From an uncultured beta proteobacterium (lineage in GTDB: Bacteria > Pseudomonadota > Gammaproteobacteria > Burkholderiales > Burkholderiaceae_C): 50,144 nucleotides of DNA. A model generated the notes under the pieces. The model saw only the letters and a list, made by a program, of their open reading frames with translations. It was not told the origin of the DNA and did not search any database. Shown in pieces: positions 16,415 to 27,639 of this stretch (its first letter is position 1; every line of letters begins with the position of its first letter). The DNA lies in contig CAILAY010000167.1 of the NCBI GenBank assembly GCA_903832285.1, positions 1 through 50,144 on the forward strand. The letters are read 5' to 3'. A program made the translations under genes and the position numbers.

Positions 16415-16732
16415 TCAAAACCCCGAAATCACCGCATCCAGTGCGGCACTGATTTCGCTGGCTCTGTGCCGCAGCGATATGACTGGTTTCTTAAGCAAGC
16501 GCGCTGCGATGGGTGCCGCCAAGTGCGGCTGCAAGCTCAGCGTCTCGCCTGAAATTTCAACCACGGGGCACAGGTTGACCGGCAGTTTTCCGACATTCAC
16601 GCCGACACGCGTCAGTGGCAGAACCAGACGTGTAGTCAGTTTATCGATGAGCCCGCTTTGTACGTCAATAACATAAGGCACGAATTCCCGAGCCCCTGGC
16701 TGCGGATTGATATAGACGTCGAACTGAGCCAT
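16415..16732 (-). CDS. ccdB: CcdB-family gyrase-poison toxin
   Basis: Toxin of a type II toxin-antitoxin pair, 105 residues, the CcdB length. Family features are the start AQFDVYINP, YVIDVQSGLID, RLVLPLTRV, PVVEISGETLSL and a C-terminal helix RASEISAALDAVISGF. In F-plasmid CcdB the last residues Trp-Gly-Ile are needed for gyrase poisoning; here the end is Ser-Gly-Phe, so activity should not be taken for granted. The ATG directly follows the antitoxin TAG with no gap, so the two are cotranscribed and translationally coupled. Confidence 0.88.
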   Translation of the reverse strand: MAQFDVYINPQPGAREFVPYVIDVQSGLIDKLTTRLVLPLTRVGVNVGKLPVNLCPVVEISGETLSLQPHLAAPIAARLLKKPVISLRHRASEISAALDAVISGF

Positions 16733-17014
16733 CTAAGCTGGCTCCATCCACGACACTAGGCCATCGCACCACAAACCGTGCTTTTCGAAATGCTCGTTCT
16801 GGGCGTCAATCCACTCGCCGTAGGTCTCGTTGAAAACCCGCTTGCGTTGAGCCATCGTTTGGGATGTACGCGTGGATTGGAGGGCGCAAAATTCCTCGTA
16901 CGACAAAATCACGGAATCAGGCTTGCCACCCTTTTCCACAATCACAGGCGCTGTTTTTGCTCGGGCGCAAAGCGAGCCAAATTGGTTTTTGGCCTCGGTG
17001 GCAGTAACGCGCAT
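16733..17014 (-). CDS. Hybrid antitoxin: Phd/YefM-like DNA-binding head, CcdA-like tail
   Basis: Antitoxin of the CcdB toxin, 93 residues. Residues 1 to about 46 (MRVTATEAKNQFG, VIVEKGGKPDSVILSYEEF) match the Phd/YefM fold that dimerises and binds DNA. The remaining part (FNETYGEWIDAQNEHFEKHG and a late Trp) resembles the disordered CcdA tail that wraps CcdB. The normal CcdA ribbon-helix-helix head is therefore replaced. An upstream ATG at 17029 is in frame, but AAAGGA lies 6 bases before the ATG at 17014, so that start is used here. Autoregulation through repeats at 17036-17053 is likely. Confidence 0.82.
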   Translation of the reverse strand: MRVTATEAKNQFGSLCARAKTAPVIVEKGGKPDSVILSYEEFCALQSTRTSQTMAQRKRVFNETYGEWIDAQNEHFEKHGLWCDGLVSWMEPA

Positions 17015-17035
17015 GGTGTATCCTTTCATAGTGTG

Positions 17036-17053
17036 TAGCCATTTTAGCCATTT
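17036..17053 (-). promoter_or_regulatory. Tandem 9-base repeat, candidate antitoxin operator
   Basis: TAGCCATTTTAGCCATTT is a perfect tandem pair of a 9-base unit just upstream of the antitoxin gene. On the reverse strand the unit reads AAATGGCTA and includes a TAAAAT sequence that could be the -10 box. Antitoxins commonly bind repeated sites at this position. Binding is inferred from location. Confidence 0.45.
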
Positions 17054-17082
17054 GAAAGGACCGCTGCGCGCCTCAAAATCGA

Positions 17083-17166
17083 GCCGAGGCTGAGGCGCAC
17101 GCTTGGCGTGATTTCAAAAAGCGAAGCATATGAGCGCCGGGCGTGTGCCTCGGCTTCGGCGGGCGC
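17083..17166 (-). repeat. 84-base MITE/REP-like repeat, right copy
   Basis: Inverted copy of 15828-15911, marking the right edge of the cassette. The two arms (26 bases each) differ at five places, and in the plus-strand transcript all five become G-U pairs, giving a fully paired stem. Transcription toward dppD would therefore place this hairpin about 100 bases before the dppD start. The rest of 17167-17269 shows no gene. Confidence 0.85.
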
Positions 17167-17269
17167 AGATCGTGGGCATACCCGGCGCATACAAATAGCA
17201 GGAGTGGGCGCGATTCTGAGCAAAAAAATGCGGCATGATGGCGGGTCGTTTTGACGAAAATATGTTTCC

Positions 17270-18229
17270 ATGCCTTTGCTTGAAATCGAAAATCTGAGCG
17301 TCGCGTTTCCTTCAAAGAACGCGGTGCTGCAGGCTGTGGACGGCGTCAGCTTGTCGCTCGATGCGGGCGATGTGTTGGGTATCGTGGGTGAGTCGGGTTC
17401 GGGCAAGAGCGTGACCATGATGGCGCTGATGGGCCTGGTGTCGTACCCGGGCGTTGTCACCGCGGACAGGTTGCGCTTTGACGGTCACGACCTGCTGGCC
17501 TTGTCCAGCGCGCAGCGCAACAAGCTCATCGGCAAAGATGTGGCGATGATTTTCCAGGACCCGACGACCAGTTTGAATCCCTGCTTCACGGTTGGATTTC
17601 AACTGGCTGAGACACTCAAGCTGCATCTGGGCATGGACGGCAAGACCGCGCATCGGCGCTGCATCGAGTTGCTGGAGCAGGTAGGAATCCCCGCGCCCGA
17701 GAGTCGCCTCAAGGCTTATCCGCATCAGATGTCGGGCGGCATGAACCAGCGCGTGATGATCGCCATGGCTATTGCGTGTAACCCCAAACTGCTGATCGCG
17801 GACGAGCCCACGACCGCGCTGGACGTGACGATTCAAGCGCAGATTCTGGACCTGCTGCGCAGTCTGCAAAAGGAGCGCGGCATGGCGCTGGTGCTGATCA
17901 CGCACAACATGGGTGTGGTGTCGGAGATGGCACAGCGGGTGGCCGTGATGTACGCGGGGCAGATCATGGAGGAGCGCCGCGCCCACGAACTGTTCGCCAC
18001 ACCACAGCACCCTTACACCGAGGCCCTGATGGCAGCGCTGCCCGAGCGCAGCGACGGTATGACTCGGCTGACCACCATACCGGGCATGGTTCCTGGCCTT
18101 TATGACCGGCCCAGCGGTTGCCTCTTTGCACCCCGCTGCGGCTACGCAGCCGACAGTTGCGGGCAAAGTCGGCCGACGTTGTGGCAGGGGCGGGTGCGCT
18201 GTCTCTTTCCGTTGGAGCAAGTGTCGTGA
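17270..18229 (+). CDS. dppD: Dipeptide ABC transporter ATPase DppD
   Basis: ATP-binding subunit of the dipeptide importer, 319 residues. Walker A GESGSGKS is at residues 40-47. The Q-loop region is [14 protein letters not shown], the signature MSGGMNQR, Walker [13 protein letters not shown], and the switch His is in LITHN. The C-terminal oligopeptide/dipeptide domain has [12 protein letters not shown] and a Cys-rich tail ([15 protein letters not shown] and a later Cys) like those of DppD/OppD. Separated from dppC by the toxin cassette; its stop overlaps the dppF GTG start. Confidence 0.93.
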   Translation: MPLLEIENLSVAFPSKNAVLQAVDGVSLSLDAGDVLGIVGESGSGKSVTMMALMGLVSYPGVVTADRLRFDGHDLLALSSAQRNKLIGKDVAMIFQDPTTSLNPCFTVGFQLAETLKLHLGMDGKTAHRRCIELLEQVGIPAPESRLKAYPHQMSGGMNQRVMIAMAIACNPKLLIADEPTTALDVTIQAQILDLLRSLQKERGMALVLITHNMGVVSEMAQRVAVMYAGQIMEERRAHELFATPQHPYTEALMAALPERSDGMTRLTTIPGMVPGLYDRPSGCLFAPRCGYAADSCGQSRPTLWQGRVRCLFPLEQVS

Positions 18230-19221
18230 GCGGCGACGGGACGGCGGTTCTCGTCGCCAGGGATTTGCGCCAGGTCTACAAGATCAGTCGCGGCCCGTTG
18301 CGTGCGCCCGAACAGCTGCAGGCGGTGGACGGCGTGTCATTCACGGTGCGCCCGGGCGAGACCCTGGCGGTGGTGGGCGAGTCGGGTTGCGGCAAGTCCA
18401 CACTGGCCCGCATGGCGTCGCTGATTGAGGCTCCCACTGCGGGCGAGCTGCTTCTTAACGGTGTGGACGTGGTTCAGGCTTCAGCGGCCGAACGACACGC
18501 GTTGCGCCATACCGTGCAACTGGTTTTCCAGAACCCTTACGGCTCCCTCAATCCGCGCAAGAAGATCGGCGCGATCCTGGAGGCGCCGTTGGAGATAAAT
18601 ACCTCGCTAAACGCAAGTGAGCGCAACGGGCAGGCGCGCGCCATGCTCGCTCTGGTGGGCTTGCGTGCCGAACACTACGACCGCTATCCGCACATGTTCT
18701 CCGGCGGGCAGCGCCAACGCATTGCAATTGCGCGCGCCCTCATGCTCAAGCCTTCCTTGATCGTGGCCGACGAGCCGGTATCGGCGCTGGATGTGTCGAT
18801 CCAGGCGCAGGTTCTCAATCTTCTGGACGACCTGCAGCAGGAGTTGGGGCTGGCCTATCTTTTCATCTCGCACGATCTGGGCGTGGTACGCCATATCGCG
18901 CATGACGTGATGGTGATGTACCTCGGCCACGCGGTGGAACAGGGCAAGAAGAAGGCACTGTTCACGCATCCGCTTCATCCCTACACTCAGGCCCTGCTGG
19001 CGTCCACCCCAGGCATCGTGGGCAGCGGCCCCGGCAAGAAGCGTATTGTGCTCAAGGGCGAATTGCCTTCGCCCTTGCATCCGCCCAGTGGCTGCGTGTT
19101 TTCCACCCGCTGTCCCGAGGCGCTGGCACGGTGTCACGTGGAGCGTCCGGTGCTGCGCGAGCTGGCGGGTCGCAAGGTGGCATGCCATGAGGCCGAAAGA
19201 TTTGTTCAACCGGTTGCATAG
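18226..19221 (+). CDS. dppF: Dipeptide ABC transporter ATPase DppF
   Basis: Second ATPase of the importer, 331 residues. The GTG at 18226 overlaps the dppD stop (GTGA) and has GGAG about 8 bases upstream; the frame open from 18118 lies within dppD. Walker A is GESGCGKS, the Q-loop [15 protein letters not shown], signature [15 protein letters not shown], Walker [13 protein letters not shown], switch FISHD. The C-terminus has [15 protein letters not shown] and a Cys-rich segment [15 protein letters not shown]. Pairs with DppD as a heterodimer under DppBC. Confidence 0.93.
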   Translation: MSGDGTAVLVARDLRQVYKISRGPLRAPEQLQAVDGVSFTVRPGETLAVVGESGCGKSTLARMASLIEAPTAGELLLNGVDVVQASAAERHALRHTVQLVFQNPYGSLNPRKKIGAILEAPLEINTSLNASERNGQARAMLALVGLRAEHYDRYPHMFSGGQRQRIAIARALMLKPSLIVADEPVSALDVSIQAQVLNLLDDLQQELGLAYLFISHDLGVVRHIAHDVMVMYLGHAVEQGKKKALFTHPLHPYTQALLASTPGIVGSGPGKKRIVLKGELPSPLHPPSGCVFSTRCPEALARCHVERPVLRELAGRKVACHEAERFVQPVA

Positions 19222-19250
19222 CAACCTTAACCCAGAGGAGTCAGAAAGTG

Positions 19251-21978
<2,728 letters not shown>

Positions 21979-22032
21979 CCGGCAGCGCGGGTTCCTGCCT
22001 GCAGTGGCCTGGTCGAGACCACAGGACCGTCG

Positions 22033-23964
22033 TCAACCAACCAGATTCTTGTACACGCCACAGCCCAGGAAGAGGTCATCGGTAAGCTGATGCATATAGG
22101 ACATCTTGGTCTGCACCCGACCAGTGCTCGGGTTCGTGATGTCGTATTCCACCCAACCGGGTTCGCGCGTCGCCTGTGCCACGATGGCGCTCATCATGGC
22201 TTGCGCATGCACGCCGGGAATGTCTCGCGCATAGGTGCCGACCTTCGCGGGATTGCCGCCAAACGCGGCGTACCGGCTGCTGCGGTCAAAGACAAAAACA
22301 TACATGTCGCGATCGAAAAATCCCTGTGCCGGATCTGTCAGCTCACGCAGGAAGGATTCCAGGGAGTGGCTTCGTTGGCGCAACGCCATGGCGCGTTCCA
22401 CCAGGGTCCGCGCCTCTTCCGGTGATCCCTGCTGAAGCTTGAATCCCGCCACCGACTCCACCAGGGTCGAGGCCCTCGCTTCCAGATCGGCGGCCTGCGC
22501 CACCGCCTGCTCGACCATTTGGGCGTTGCGCTGGGTGATTTCATCGAGCTGGCGCACAGCGGTCGTGATCTCCATCAGTCCGGCGCTTTGCTCGTTGCTG
22601 GACGTGGATATCTCCGACATGTTGGCGGCGACATCTCGGATGCCTGAGATGATTTGTGACATGTTGCCGCCCGCGGCGCGGATCTTCTGCACACTGTCTG
22701 CCACCTGCGAAGACGAGGTGCCAATGAGTTGACGGATCTCCTTGGATGATTCGGCGGAACGCCGCGCCAGCGATCGGACCTCGGCCGCGACCACTGCAAA
22801 CCCACGACCCGATTCGCCGGCACGCGCCGCCTCCACTGCGGCGTTCAGCGCCAGGATATTGGTCTGGAAAGCGATGCCGTCAATGACGCTGACGATTTCG
22901 TCCATGCGTTTGGCGCTGCCCTGAACCGCCTCCACGGCAGCGATGGCCTCGGCCATGATGGAGGCGCCCTGATCAGCGGCATCACGCACGCTCGAAGCCT
23001 GCGAGTCAGACTGGTGGGCGGCCTGCGCGTTGTGCTGCACCGTGGACGACAACTCATGCACGCTGGCGGCGGTCTGCTCCAGATTGGCAGCCTGCTGCTC
23101 GGTCCGGTCGGAGAGTTCGCGATTTCCCGCTGCCAGACTGGTGCCCGAATGCGCCACGAAAGCAGCGTTGCTGCGCACATTGGCGACCACATTCGAGAGG
23201 CTCTGCTGCATCACCTTGAGCTGTGCCATGAGGCTGGTGGTGTCGCCCGGAGCCAGTTCAGCGTGCACGCTGAGGTCACCCTGGGCAACTCTTTGCGCCA
23301 TGACAACCGCATCATTTGGATCGCCGCCAAGCTGGCGGATGATGTTTCTGCTGAGCACAACGCCAGCCAGGGTGCTGACGCCGGACAGCACCAGCATCAG
23401 CACCAGATTGATGCGCGTCGCGCGCCGACCGTCGTCGGCCGCCTGGGTGGCCACGAGCTTGCTGGCGGCGGCGATACTGGCCATCGCCTCATTCAGCAGC
23501 CTGCTGGGTTCGCGGTCCATGCCCTTGACGGCGGCGTCGCCCACGGTGGGGTCGAACGCGGCAGCCTTGAAGGCGGCCAAGCCCCGGCGATAGTCTTCGC
23601 CCATCTTTGCATGGGCCTGGATGAATTTTTCCGCCAGCAACTTGCCTTCGCTCTGCGGCATGGCTGCGAGCAGCTTTGCCGTCTGCTCGGCGACGTCGTG
23701 CTCGTGCTGGGTGAAGGAGGCCCAATACTTCTCCAACTCTTTCGGATCCTTGCCGCGCAACAGCACGTTCTTCCATTCCTGAACCTGGGTCTTGAAGGAA
23801 CTCGCGACCTCGGCGATGGCGCGTTCATTGTCGTTGCTGCTCTGGACCGTGGTCTCGTACAGCTTCAACGACTGATTCAGGCTGAACACGCCATACAGCG
23901 CCGCGACCAGCATCAATGCGACGGCGGCGCTAAAAGCCAGCGGCAATTTAAGATTGAGCTTCAT
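22033..23964 (-). CDS. Methyl-accepting chemotaxis protein with C-terminal Cache-like domain
   Basis: Chemoreceptor of 643 residues. Membrane helix 1 is at about residues 8-29 and helix 2 at 186-205, enclosing a helical periplasmic sensor of about 155 residues. HAMP follows (206-260), then the signalling coiled coil with its tip near 360-390 ([20 protein letters not shown]). After the coiled coil comes an extra domain, about 518-640 ([40 protein letters not shown]), like the single Cache domain normally found outside the cell. Here it should be cytoplasmic. No CheB/CheR-binding pentapeptide is seen. Convergent with the deaminase gene. Confidence 0.93.
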   Translation of the reverse strand: MKLNLKLPLAFSAAVALMLVAALYGVFSLNQSLKLYETTVQSSNDNERAIAEVASSFKTQVQEWKNVLLRGKDPKELEKYWASFTQHEHDVAEQTAKLLAAMPQSEGKLLAEKFIQAHAKMGEDYRRGLAAFKAAAFDPTVGDAAVKGMDREPSRLLNEAMASIAAASKLVATQAADDGRRATRINLVLMLVLSGVSTLAGVVLSRNIIRQLGGDPNDAVVMAQRVAQGDLSVHAELAPGDTTSLMAQLKVMQQSLSNVVANVRSNAAFVAHSGTSLAAGNRELSDRTEQQAANLEQTAASVHELSSTVQHNAQAAHQSDSQASSVRDAADQGASIMAEAIAAVEAVQGSAKRMDEIVSVIDGIAFQTNILALNAAVEAARAGESGRGFAVVAAEVRSLARRSAESSKEIRQLIGTSSSQVADSVQKIRAAGGNMSQIISGIRDVAANMSEISTSSNEQSAGLMEITTAVRQLDEITQRNAQMVEQAVAQAADLEARASTLVESVAGFKLQQGSPEEARTLVERAMALRQRSHSLESFLRELTDPAQGFFDRDMYVFVFDRSSRYAAFGGNPAKVGTYARDIPGVHAQAMMSAIVAQATREPGWVEYDITNPSTGRVQTKMSYMHQLTDDLFLGCGVYKNLVG

Positions 23965-24061
23965 GGTGCGGCTGCCATATCAATGACCAACGACGGCGTG
24001 TTGTGCATCAGTGTCCTTCCGGGTTCTTGGGGAGGCTTGTGCCCTGGTGTCCGGAGGTGAC

Positions 24062-24077
24062 CTTCGGCGCGCCGAAG
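24062..24077. repeat. 16-base perfect palindrome
   Basis: CTTCGGCGCGCCGAAG is a perfect palindrome in the 242-base divergent spacer 23965-24206 between the chemoreceptor and the CDGSH gene. It could be a regulator site for either gene. No other feature was seen in this spacer apart from a ribosome binding site (AAAGGA) at 24195-24200. Confidence 0.4.
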
Positions 24078-24206
24078 TTAGCACAAACCAACACCCGTGG
24101 ATCATGGGGGTTTCCCGAAAGCATTCCGCTGGGGCCGATCCTGCGCGCAACTACAATGCAGCGACGGGCCTGCGGCTCATTCCATTCAAACCCCAAAGGA
24201 TTCACC

Positions 24207-24449
24207 ATGAGCACTCCCGTTCGCGCCTCCGAGACCCCATTTCCCGTTGCTGTTGAAGCTGGAAAAGATTACTACTGGTGCTCCTGCGGGCAAAGCAAGG
24301 CGCAGCCTTTCTGCGATGGTTCGCACAAGGGTGGCAGCTTCACGCCTCTCAAGTACAGCGCTACTGAAAGCAAGACGGTCTATTTTTGCGGCTGCAAGGC
24401 CAGCGCCAATCAGGCGCTGTGCGACGGTAGTCATAAGAACGCGGTCTGA
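24207..24449 (+). CDS. Tandem CDGSH iron-sulfur protein
   Basis: Small protein of 80 residues with two CDGSH modules. Module 1 is CSCGQSKAQPFCDGSHKGGS and module 2 is CGCKASANQALCDGSHK. Each supplies the Cys-x-Cys, Cys and His that bind a redox-active 2Fe-2S cluster. Two modules in one chain mimic the usual dimer. Such proteins take part in electron transfer or iron and redox balance; the partner is unknown. The ATG at 24207 has AAAGGA upstream; the longer frame from 24003 has no support. Confidence 0.9.
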   Translation: MSTPVRASETPFPVAVEAGKDYYWCSCGQSKAQPFCDGSHKGGSFTPLKYSATESKTVYFCGCKASANQALCDGSHKNAV

Positions 24450-24485
24450 TGATCGCCGCCCGGATCGACCGGGGCCAACGAAAAG

Positions 24486-25517
24486 TTAACTGTTCTCGAT
24501 CCGACTCGCCAGGGCCTTCGTGAAGGTGGCGGTGCTGGCGCTGCCACCCAGGTCGCCGGTGCGGACCTTGTCGATGTTGAGCGTTTCGTCGATGCCGCGG
24601 CGCAGGCGTTGCGCGAGGTCCGGCAACTTGCAGTGGTCAAGCATCATGGCCGAGGCCAGCATGATGGCGATGGGGTTGGCAATGCCCTTGCCCGCGATGT
24701 CTGGCGCCGAGCCGTGCACGGCCTCAAAGATAGCTGCGTCGGCGCCGATGTTCGCCCCTGGCGTCATGCCCAGTCCACCCACCAACCCCGCCACCAGGTC
24801 AGACAGGATGTCGCCGAACAGGTTGGTCGTGACGAGCATGTCGAACTGCCAGGGGTTGAGCACAAGTTTCATGGCGCAGGCGTCGATGATCACGGTGTCG
24901 AGCTCGAATTTCCCCCTGTACTTTCTCTCGTACAGCTCCAGACCCGTCTCCAAAAAGATGCCGGTCAGCGCCTTCATGATGTTGGCCTTGTGCACGATCG
25001 TGACCTTTTTGCGGCCAGTGGCAATCGCCTGCTCGAAGGCGAACTCCAGCAGGCGGCGACTGCCGGCGCGGGTGTTGATACCGGTGGCCATGGCGACGGC
25101 ATGCGGGTCGCCGTCGATCGGGATGTAGGCCTCGTGCCCGATGTACAGGCCTTCCAGGTTTTCGCGCACCACCACCAGATCGATCTTGTCGAAGCGACCG
25201 CCCGGGATGATGGTGAGCGCGGGGCGCAGGTTGGCATAGAGTTGAAACTCTTCGCGCAGGCGCACGTTGGAGGAGCGGTAGCCGCCACCCGAAGGCGTTT
25301 CCAGCGGACCCTTGAGCGCCAGCCGTGTGCGGCGAATGCTGTCGAGCGTGGCTTGGGGCAGCGGGTCGCCCGCGGTCTTTATGCCGCCCATGCCGGCGAT
25401 CTGGCGGTCCCAGACGAAGGGAGCACGTAACGCGTCCAGGACGGCCAAGGTGGCATCGACGATCTCGGCTCCGATGCCGTCGCCAGGAATCAGGGTGGCA
25501 GGAATGGGGGTGGACAT
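24486..25517 (-). CDS. Isocitrate dehydrogenase (NAD-type, beta-decarboxylating family)
   Basis: Enzyme of 343 residues in the isocitrate/isopropylmalate dehydrogenase family. Visible features are LIPGDGIGAEIV at the N-terminus, the substrate motif YRSSNVRLREEFQLYANLRP (Ser-x-Asn then three Arg, as in isocitrate dehydrogenases), the catalytic Lys in VHKANIMK, metal-binding Asp residues in TNLFGDILSDL, and the coenzyme loop EAVHGSAPDIAGKG. Length and motifs fit NAD-dependent isocitrate dehydrogenase, though tartrate or homoisocitrate activity cannot be excluded. The ATG at 25517 is preferred over an in-frame GTG at 25532. Convergent with the CDGSH gene. Confidence 0.82.
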   Translation of the reverse strand: MSTPIPATLIPGDGIGAEIVDATLAVLDALRAPFVWDRQIAGMGGIKTAGDPLPQATLDSIRRTRLALKGPLETPSGGGYRSSNVRLREEFQLYANLRPALTIIPGGRFDKIDLVVVRENLEGLYIGHEAYIPIDGDPHAVAMATGINTRAGSRRLLEFAFEQAIATGRKKVTIVHKANIMKALTGIFLETGLELYERKYRGKFELDTVIIDACAMKLVLNPWQFDMLVTTNLFGDILSDLVAGLVGGLGMTPGANIGADAAIFEAVHGSAPDIAGKGIANPIAIMLASAMMLDHCKLPDLAQRLRRGIDETLNIDKVRTGDLGGSASTATFTKALASRIENS

Positions 25518-25646
25518 GGTCAGGACTCTCACTGGAAGGGGAAGGTGCGCAGGTTAGCAGTGCTGCCTTGCTGCAACCTGAAAGGACACACTTGAATGAC
25601 TCGGCCTGTTTCACAGCGTAAGCGTGAACCGGCGACAATCGCGTGC

Positions 25647-26648
25647 ATGAACCGCATTCAAGATGTCGCCCTGTCCATGCTCGATCTGGTCGCCGTGCGC
25701 GAAGACGGCACAGTCGCCGACGCGCTGGCGATTTGCCTGCGCACCGCACAACATGCCGAAGCCTTGGGCTTCAAGCGCTACTGGCTGGCCGAGCACCACA
25801 ACATGCCGGGGATTGCCAGCTCCGCCACTGCAGTGCTGGTCGGTTATGTCGCGGGCGGCACGAAAACAATTCGTGTCGGATCGGGCGGCGTGATGCTGCC
25901 CAACCACGCGCCGCTGGTGGTGGCCGAGGCATTCGGCACCTTGGCCGAGCTCTATCCGAATCGCATTGATCTGGGGCTGGGCCGCGCACCGGGAACCGAC
26001 CGTTTGACGATGCGTGCCCTGCGCCGGGACCGGGTTGAGACCGAGGAGGATTTTCCGCATGACGTGGCCGAGTTGCAGCGATTGCTCGGGCCGGTGCAGC
26101 CGGAGCAGCGCCTGGTGGCCAATCCGGGCGCGGGCACGAACGTGCCGATCTGGTTGCTTGGTTCCAGCCTGTTTTCGGCACAGCTCGCCGCCGAGCGCGG
26201 TCTGCCCTACGCCTTCGCCTCGCACTTTGCGCCGCGCATGCTGATGCAGGCGCTCGATCTGTATCGCAGGCTGTTCCGGCCCTCGGCCACGCTGAGCAAA
26301 CCTTACGTGATCATCGGCGTGCCGCTGATTGCCGCGCCCACCGACGACGAAGCGGACTTTCTGGCCAGCAGCACTTATCAGCGTGTGCTCGGCATCCTGC
26401 ACGGAGAGCGTCGCTGTCTGCCGCCGCCAGTGGAAGATTTCCTGCCATCGCTGGCGCCGCAAGAGCGCGCGGCAATCGGCGACTTTCTGGCTGCTGCCGT
26501 GGTGGGTGGTCCGGACAAGGTGCGCGCGGGCCTCGCCGCCCTGGCTCGGGCGACCGAAGCCGATGAATTCATGTTGGTGTGCGACGTGTTCGATCCGCAG
26601 CTGCGCCTGCGCTCGCTCGAGATTGCGACTGCGGCACGTAGCGCCTAG
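25647..26648 (+). CDS. LLM-class flavin-dependent oxidoreductase
   Basis: Luciferase-like monooxygenase family protein of 333 residues, an FMN-linked TIM barrel whose substrate is unknown. Signature segments are [60 protein letters not shown], and [20 protein letters not shown], as in the MsnO8-like subgroup. The start at 25647 fits the family beginning ([14 protein letters not shown]); the frame is open from 25596. Its 3' end, including the stop, lies in a 27-base tandem duplication. Confidence 0.85.
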   Translation: MNRIQDVALSMLDLVAVREDGTVADALAICLRTAQHAEALGFKRYWLAEHHNMPGIASSATAVLVGYVAGGTKTIRVGSGGVMLPNHAPLVVAEAFGTLAELYPNRIDLGLGRAPGTDRLTMRALRRDRVETEEDFPHDVAELQRLLGPVQPEQRLVANPGAGTNVPIWLLGSSLFSAQLAAERGLPYAFASHFAPRMLMQALDLYRRLFRPSATLSKPYVIIGVPLIAAPTDDEADFLASSTYQRVLGILHGERRCLPPPVEDFLPSLAPQERAAIGDFLAAAVVGGPDKVRAGLAALARATEADEFMLVCDVFDPQLRLRSLEIATAARSA

Positions 26649-26682
26649 GTTGCGACTGCGGCACGTAGCGCCTAGGTTGCGA
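26623..26682. repeat. 27-base tandem duplication over two convergent gene ends
   Basis: Two perfect copies of a 27-base unit occupy 26623-26649 and 26650-26676, and six bases of a third follow. Each unit contains CCTAGG, which reads TAG on both strands. The first copy provides the stop of the flavin oxidoreductase and the second the stop of the leftward pirin gene. Confidence 0.9.
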
Positions 26683-27535
26683 TGTGTCCCATGCGGCCCG
26701 CACGGTAATCGTTCATGGCTTGGCGAATTTCCGCCTCGCTGTTCATGACGAACGGCCCGTAACCCACGATCGGTTCGTTCAGTGGCGCACCGTTCAACAG
26801 CAGCAGCGTTGTCTCTTCCAATGTCTCGAACGCCAACTGATCACCCTCGCGCTCCATCACCGCCAACTCGGCTTCGCTGACAGTCTTTCCGCCGACTTGA
26901 ATGGCGCCGCGCAGTACGAACAACGCCGTGGTGTGGCCCGCAGGCAGGGTGAGGTTCGCCACGCCCCGCGCCTGCAGACGCAGGTCCCATACGTTCATCG
27001 GGCTGAAGGTTCGCGCCGGCCCTTCGGCATCTTCGTATTGGCCGGCAATCACGCGCACCGTGCCCGCTCCCCCAGGCAGGGTGACCTGCGGAATCTGCGC
27101 GGCGCTGATGCTCTGATAGCCGGGCGGTGTCATCTTGTCCCGTGCCGGGAGATTGACCCAGAGCTGGATCATTTCGAAGGCACCGCCGCGCGCGGCGTAG
27201 GCCGCGCTGTGGAACTCTTCGTGCACGATGCCGGAGGCCGCGCTCATCCACTGCACATCGCCCGGGCCGATGGTGCCGCCCGCTCCGGTGGAATCGCGAT
27301 GGCTCACTTCACCGGCATAGACGATGGAGACGGTCTCGAAACCGCGGTGCGGATGCTCACCCACACCGCGTCGCTGCTGCGTGGGTTCGAACCGGGTCGG
27401 ACCGGCATAGTCCAGCATCAGGAACGGCGCCATTTGCTCGTGGATGTCGTTGTAGGAGAAGATGTTGCGCACCGGAAAACCGTCGCCCACCCAATGAGCT
27501 CCGTTGCTGCGTTTGATAAAGACAAGTTCTTTCAT
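26672..27535 (-). CDS. Pirin family protein
   Basis: Bicupin of 287 residues. Metal ligands of the N-terminal cupin are visible: His61 and His63 (EHPHRGFETVS), His105 and Glu107 (SGIVHEEF). The RGFET and GDVQWM segments are pirin hallmarks. Bacterial pirins may act as quercetin dioxygenases or as redox-sensing regulators; the function here is not known. Divergent from the Old Yellow Enzyme gene across 104 bases, a common pairing in which both could answer to electrophile stress. Confidence 0.93.
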   Translation of the reverse strand: MKELVFIKRSNGAHWVGDGFPVRNIFSYNDIHEQMAPFLMLDYAGPTRFEPTQQRRGVGEHPHRGFETVSIVYAGEVSHRDSTGAGGTIGPGDVQWMSAASGIVHEEFHSAAYAARGGAFEMIQLWVNLPARDKMTPPGYQSISAAQIPQVTLPGGAGTVRVIAGQYEDAEGPARTFSPMNVWDLRLQARGVANLTLPAGHTTALFVLRGAIQVGGKTVSEAELAVMEREGDQLAFETLEETTLLLLNGAPLNEPIVGYGPFVMNSEAEIRQAMNDYRAGRMGHIAT

Positions 27536-27639
27536 GATTCAGTTCAATATCAGACCATTTGAATTACGTAGACTCTGCACTCGATGGCGTCACTGTCCCA
27601 CATTCGGGGTAGTTCTGCACACGCGACAAGGAATAGACC

